Shown in pieces: positions 58,460 through 64,000 of a DNA stretch of 64,000 bases. A program made the position numbers and the translations under genes. The first letter of the stretch is position 1; each line of letters begins with the position of its first letter. This DNA is from Casuarina equisetifolia (lineage: Eukaryota; Streptophyta; Magnoliopsida; Fagales; Casuarinaceae), in the NCBI GenBank assembly GCA_028551475.1, contig CM052354.1:29225258-29289257 (forward strand). The letters run 5' to 3'. The notes beneath the pieces were generated by a model. That model was not told the DNA's origin, made no database searches, and saw only the letters and a list, made by a program, of their open reading frames with translations.

Positions 58460-60473
58460 TTAAGGTGCCAAGAGTTTCTTGATTCCGGATTTCTGTTCAG
58501 CAGTTAACCTTATTGGGAATTTGACGTTGAATTTGATTCTTAGGTTGCCTCGTTTGGAAGGCTCTTTTGGTAGTGGCATGCCTTCCTTCGGGACAACCTC
58601 CTCGTAGGTGGGATGGATGATATCGTTGATCGGGATGGTCAAGCTCCTCCCATCAAGCGTTGTGAGGTGGACTGTGTACCCTGATAATGCATCTGCTAGA
58701 GAAATCCTCCGTGTGACAACCAGATCGTTTCCGTCCCTTGTAAAGGTGCTGTGCGGTTTCTCATCGATAACGAAGACGAGATCAGAAGGAATGACATTTG
58801 GCTGCTCGTTCCCTTTCTCTGGGAAGGTGATCTTTGTGCCCTTTTTCCATCCAGGCTTGATTTCGATGGTTAGAATCTCCTCCACAGGCAAGGTCTTCCT
58901 GTAAAACAATACATAAGAGTTAAGAACCAAGAACCATTTGTCAACAAGTCCTAATAGGACTGATCCATAAACTAAGAGCTCAATCTTTCTTTAAACGTTA
59001 AGAAGTCAGCCATGTACAAGAATTGGTTCCCTATACTCGTAACAAATTTCAGTTCAAACAGCCACTGGAAACTCTGCCTTTGCAAGAGTAAGTAGAATCA
59101 AGTAAAACAAGTTATTTGTGGTTAGTTGTGGCCATCTCACTGCCTTGCAGCTCGAGGAGAATGAGCAAAAGAAGCATATGTCCAATCCAACTGGAGATGT
59201 CTCAGGGGATCGCATCCATTGCTGAAGCAATTGCAGCCAGCAGCAATGATTGAGCATCGCCATTCCTACCACTCTCACAGCCTAAAACCCTGAAACTATC
59301 TCTGTTGCTCTCTGCAAAGTAGTTCACACTTGCCAGTGGGGTTCATACTCTAATGATGTATTGATGTTTAATCTTTAGCTGGTATAAAAGCATTGTGTGA
59401 CATTAATGCAACAAGATATTCAAATATCATAAGATTCCTATCCTTTCTTCACTCTGTCCCATTTATTTGTCCATCTTCATACAACCTACTTTTCATGGAA
59501 ACAACTTTCTAGAATTGTCTCGGAAAGACACGTGATTTGAAGTGACAACTTAAAAGCAAAACCAAATGCATAAAGGCAATCATTCAGATTTCTGAAAGTC
59601 AAGAACTCAAATCAACAGTAAGCACATATGGGAATTCTGCAAATCTGCAAAAAGTACGAGGCACTTACCCGCTAGCATCTGCAATTTCCCTGGAGATCTT
59701 CATCTTTTTGGTAGTCCCCTTATATAGCTCCTCGAGGCTACATGGAAGTGTCCTCTCAATAGGAGGAGCCTTGCGCGGACCCTGACTCATTGGTCTGCCC
59801 TCCCCAAATGAACTAAACATGTGATCTCCAAACATCCCACCGAAGGACGTTGAACTACCCCTCATTCCACTACCACCGCTTCCCATTCCTCCAAAAGGGC
59901 TCGAAGATCCGAAGAACTCTGCAAAAATATCATTTGCGTTTCTCGGGTTGAACCTGAACGTTGTCGGGCCATCCCCAGTTTGGAAGAAGGTGGCGCCACC
60001 AGGTCCTCCGGCATCAGGGGGTGGCACTTGGCCTTTCAACCCTTCTTCACCGTATTGATCATAGATTGCTCTCTTTTGGGGATCACTTAGAACCTACTTT
60101 AAACCAAGTTATAACATGTGATTAAAAGGCAAGGCCAACGCAATTTTGACAAGAAAACAGCTCGTTCTCGTCGAGCATCAAGCATTTACCACTAGAAACA
60201 GAGCTAACGAGTAACATTCTAGCAGACCATCTCAAGAAGCTATTCCGAGAATGATAGCCAAAGAGAGAAAACAATGAACAAAATGAATAACAACATAAGC
60301 CTGCATACCTCATAGGCCTCAGAGATCTGTTTGAACTTGCTCTCGGCTTCCTTCTTGTTGTTTGGATTCTTGTCGGGGTGCCATTTCATGGCAAGCTTCC
60401 TGTACGCCTTCTTCAAATCCTCATCCTTGGCGTTCTTGTCCACCTGCAATATCTTGTAGTAATCCACACCCAT
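58460..60473 (-). CDS. Class B DnaJ (HSP40) co-chaperone, 3 exons
   Basis: Exons on the minus strand: 60473-60309, 60093-59669 and 58898-58460, with GT-AG introns; total 1029 nt, 342 residues. The J domain is at residues 4-66 with HPD at 32-34 (MKWHPDKNP), followed by a Gly/Phe/Ser-rich linker (about 100-160: [17 protein letters not shown]) and the C-terminal substrate-binding and dimerisation domains ([17 protein letters not shown], then [11 protein letters not shown]). There is no CXXCXGXG zinc finger, so it is class B (DNAJB type). These cytosolic/nuclear proteins deliver clients to HSP70 and stimulate its ATPase. Length fits the family. The ATG chosen begins [15 protein letters not shown], the usual N-terminus. 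Confidence 0.93.
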
Positions 60474-60667
60474 CTGCTTGTACCGCTAAAGCTCCGAACT
60501 TGGAGTTGCAAGACTCTGCCTTCTCGCTATTTGGCAATCTGCCCACTGGAGTTCTTCTTGTTGTTGTAGGATTTGGGAGATGAATGATGAGCTTTGCGGG
60601 TTTTGAGGACAGAGTAGAGAGGAAGAGAGAGAGAAGGATTTGTCTGGATGAACACCAGAAGGGTGTG

Positions 60668-60681
60668 GAACTTTCCAGATG
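60668..60681 (-). promoter_or_regulatory. Possible heat-shock element upstream of the DnaJ gene
   Basis: GGAACTTTCCAGAT has the alternating GAAnnTTCnnGA pattern bound by heat-shock factors, with an imperfect third unit, about 195 bp upstream of the DnaJ ATG. The site is seen; its role is inferred. Confidence 0.35.
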
Positions 60682-61607
60682 GAGATGGTCAGAAACCCAA
60701 GTGGCCGTTGAATGATCCGAAGCCACCAATAAACGACAGGCGTTTATGGGAGGGAGGAAAGGAATAAAGAATTAGGTATACTACTATAATCTATAAGGAA
60801 AATATTATATTAAAATAATCATGAATGAAATAATAACAATTGGTAATATATTATTTCACTACGAATTTAAAAAAAGACAGAATAACCTAATTTATGAGCG
60901 TTAGAGCGATTTTATAAAATTGCAAAGATTAGACTTTGATACTACTTTAATAAATGACTCAATTTTTTCAAAATCAAGATGTTAATAGTGTTATTTTTAA
61001 TGTCCCTTTTGTCTCAAGTCTAATAAAGTTTCAAAAAATCAATTTACAAGCTATAACGACAAGTGATGGGGTAAGTCATAGAAATCTAATTCATAAATTA
61101 TGAAATTATTTGTAATGTAAAATAGTATATGTAATTTATTATAAATCTAGATTTATGAATACATCTATTTTGCCAATTATGTTTTTTTATATAAAGGAGA
61201 AACAACATATACTATTCAAAAGTTCTTATAACATAATCGAAATTTGACTCTATTTTGGAGTATTTTTAAGTTTAAGTCATCAAACAAAATTTAGTAAAAA
61301 TTTTAAATTTTAAATTATGAAAAAATATGCCTATACTGCCCAAAATGAAAATGGTCAAAAATTCTTTGGGATTTATCATTACAGTTAAGCAGAACAAAAG
61401 AAAGTCATCATATTTTCAAGCAATCGCGTTTATTCTGCATTGGACAAGGACACTGCTCATTTCTGTAGGCTGGGACCTGCTCGCGCCACGTCTAATCGTT
61501 CTCCAATCGGCGTCTTAGTTCTATTCCCGGAACGATGGATCGGCGACGTGGAAACGGCCTTTCCGCGACTTGAGATCGCTCGAAGCTGAGAAGAAGAGCT
61601 TTCAGAT
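60682..61607. other. Divergent intergenic region
   Basis: AT-rich between about 60770 and 61420, with no gene recognised. The GC-rich portion after 61440 is probably the promoter and leader of the downstream coiled-coil gene. Confidence 0.45.
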
Positions 61608-64000
61608 ATGGCGGTTCATCTGATTCAATTCCTATGTCTAGTTGCGGCCTTCTTCCCCTCTCTCTTCTGCGCTCTCTTGGAAACCACGTGTTCAGCTCCG
61701 CATCACAACGATCGCATTGTTTGCGAATTGGATCAGCTCAGGCTCAAGATCTCTCAATTAGGTATCATTACAATGTTCGTTGAGGAAACAAACTAGGTTC
61801 TTCGTTCTGAGTCATTTGCGTTCAATGTGTTCTCGGACTTTATTCAACTTTCGGGGTGGAAAATAATGCAGAAGCGATTCTTGAGGAAAGTACGCAAAAC
61901 TTTAATCGGAAAAGCCTTTACCTCAAAGAGCGTGAGGAGGCAATTGAGGCCCTTTCACGTAAGATCCACCATCTGCAGTCTACTCTAGAAAGTTTAAAGG
62001 TTCGTTTTCTATGGCTATTATGGACGAACCTCTCTATTCATTTTCCTTTAATAAGTTTAAATAGTATTGCGGATTTGTTAGAATATTAATTTAGTGGTCG
62101 TGTTTACCATTTCACTTCAGCTCAACCTTTGAAGATAAATGGTGCTTTAGTAGCTTATGCAAGCAGTGGTTCTGTGTTTAAATTCTGATTTCTCTCTATA
62201 ACTTTCACTTTCGTTATATGTTTCACATGTTAGACTTCAATTTTTGAATTTTTCGATCTCAGGGCATTAAAATATTAGTTAAGTGCTTGAACTTATTGGA
62301 CATGGATTGAACTTCCATTGCAGGGTGAATCATCACGGGCTGATGCAAGGCTTAATGCTCTTGAAGACGAGGTCCTTTTTTTTTTCTTTTTTTTCTTTTT
62401 TTTTTTCTATTTGAAATTTCCTTTTTGATATTATTTGTGTTTATTACGATATGACTATGTAATCAAATGAATTAGTCTGGTGCTTATATGGAAGTTAACT
62501 GATTCAAGAAGTTAATTTGGGGTTGCTTAGGTACGGCATCTTTGGGCTGCATCAAGAAAGAACAACTTTGACATTTATAATTTAGAATCTAAGGCTCGGG
62601 ATGCCGAGGAAAGGCTGCAAACGGTTACCTCACAAGTTGAAAATGTCAGTTCTCCAACTTATCCATTTATTTGTACATTTTTTGTTTCAGTGAATGAATT
62701 GTGGTAGTTCTGATGCTTTTTGCCTATCTATATTGAAGCCTTGACATGGATGGACTACAAATTTGGTTTTTCTATGTGTCTGCCCTAGAGTTTCAAATCC
62801 CACTCTATAATATGCCTTTGTTAATTTTAAAAATTTCTTGAATTCTTTTGCCAATGAGGGGATTGAAGTTGTTTGATTGCCCTTCAATGAACTGCCGTTA
62901 CTTAAAGTTGAAATAAAATTTGTAGTGTTTCAGACATGTTCCCTATTTGTCTTGATTGGAGCCCTCTAAGTAGATATCACTAGCCTGCTTTGCAGTAGAA
63001 ACAGGAGTTTCTTAAGGACAGAGAGCTCACTAAAGCAAGCAATGGACAAGACACTTTCCAACAAAGTTTTATCGATTAACATTGCAACAGAAGGTGCAGA
63101 TTAGAAACAAGAGGCGGTTCTGCAGTAACATCATTTTGTCTCACTATCATTTCTTTTTCCATGAGCTTAATGTGGGCGATTTGGTTGCAATTTACCATAC
63201 CACTTGAAGATAACAGATTCATAGTTTCCTTATCAATTGTATGTGGTGTTTACATTTCATAATCATGCTGTGGGTAAAATACTTATAAGATAAATAGCTA
63301 TCTAGAAGGAGAGACAAATTTTTAGAAGAAACAACTAAATCTAAACAACATCAGTGAGAAGAAGGTGAATTTTGATTCCCTACTTCTGCAAATATGTTTT
63401 ACATGTTGCATTTGATGTTATTTCTCAACAGTCCTGCTAAGTTACTTAGATGCTGATTTCCCAAGCGTCCTCTATGTGAATAAACTATTATTGGCATATT
63501 GAAGGAGCATTAGTAACACAGTCTGTGAAGATTTGTTGAACTCCTTTTGCTTGTCCACGCTGAATATATTTGGCTAATAATTTCCTTTGCTTCTACACTT
63601 TCTTAGATGGCTAACATTGTTACAGAGCAATGGATTCAAATTCAGCGGCTTGAGCAGGCTCTTCATATGACTAAAGTATGTTCCTTTGGAAGAAGTTTGA
63701 TTGATTTGATAAATTCATGAACTTCCTTAAATTTATCGTCAAGTTTTTCGGCAATTCCCTAATCCCTTTTTCCCCCTCTTGGGTAAATAGATGAGAGCTC
63801 GAAGGCAGGCAGGCCCTACAAGATGCACATTCTTGAAGGTGATTTGTACATGTAATCTTTCAGATGTTTTGTTCTTGGTAGACAAATCCAAACAGTTGTG
63901 TGAAATATTATGGGAGCTTCCAGTAGATATCCATGCAATATGACCAGTGATGGGTCTAGCATTTTCTCCAATTAGAGTCAGTTATCATGTTTGCATGAAT
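61608..64000 (+). CDS. Uncharacterised coiled-coil protein with N-terminal hydrophobic segment, 3' end outside window
   Basis: Inferred exons: 61608-61761, 61872-61999, 62334-62371, 62531-62644, 63607-63675 and 63791-63838, then off the window; introns GT-AG with phases that keep one frame. The first about 24 residues (MAVHLIQFLCLVAAFFPSLF) look like a signal peptide or anchor. From ELDQLRLKISQLE onward the protein is almost wholly heptad-rich coiled coil (ALSRKIHHLQSTLESLK, ARLNALEDEVRHLW, ARDAEERLQTVTSQVEN, QWIQIQRLEQALHMTK), then RARRQAGPTRCTFLK. Plant genomes carry such signal-bearing coiled-coil proteins of unknown function; I do not recognise a named family and give no role. The last exon boundary is the least certain. 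Confidence 0.75.

Overview
The window is nuclear DNA of a dicot flowering plant. The genes carry GT-AG introns with T-rich or AT-rich sequence, spacers are very AT-rich, and the recognisable families are plant-specific (CrRLK1L receptor kinases, CC-NB-LRR resistance genes, an RLT homeobox-DDT protein) together with plant LINE, Ty1-copia, Ty3-gypsy and TRIM elements. Species cannot be told from the sequence alone.

Left and middle (1 to about 45.2 kb) is a birth-and-death gene cluster on the minus strand. It holds one apparently intact FERONIA-like (CrRLK1L) receptor kinase cut by the left edge (1-1840), two broken copies (11068-15012 and 37119-39584), a 3' tail without a body (about 3981-4440) and two orphaned 5' flanks without a body (about 5880-6260 and 44790-45215). 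Mixed with these are relics of CC-NB-LRR genes (about 2640-3440, 6370-6730, 34641-36635 plus 21540-21664) and at least four copies of the last two exons of a plastid triose-phosphate/phosphate translocator gene (about 5216, 5636, 6820 and 42790). Several multi-gene blocks recur within the window, so the cluster grew by segmental duplication and then decayed.

Mobile DNA explains much of the rest. A tandem TRIM array (11909-13220) with a 5-bp target duplication splits the kinase domain of the second receptor kinase. A palindromic relative (3816-3975) has an empty site in the paralogous block. A solo LTR lies at 10435-10955. A 5'-truncated LINE (16213-20320) has a 16-bp target duplication. A Ty1-copia element (21665-34640) interrupts the LRR region of the NB-LRR pseudogene and itself contains a younger gag-only Ty3-gypsy element (26860-32879).

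Right end (45.2-64 kb) is ordinary single-copy euchromatin: an 18-exon homeobox-DDT chromatin-remodelling partner of RLT type (45597-57833, plus), a convergent class B DnaJ co-chaperone (58460-60473, minus), and the first six exons of an uncharacterised coiled-coil protein with an N-terminal hydrophobic segment (61608 onward, plus, running off the window).
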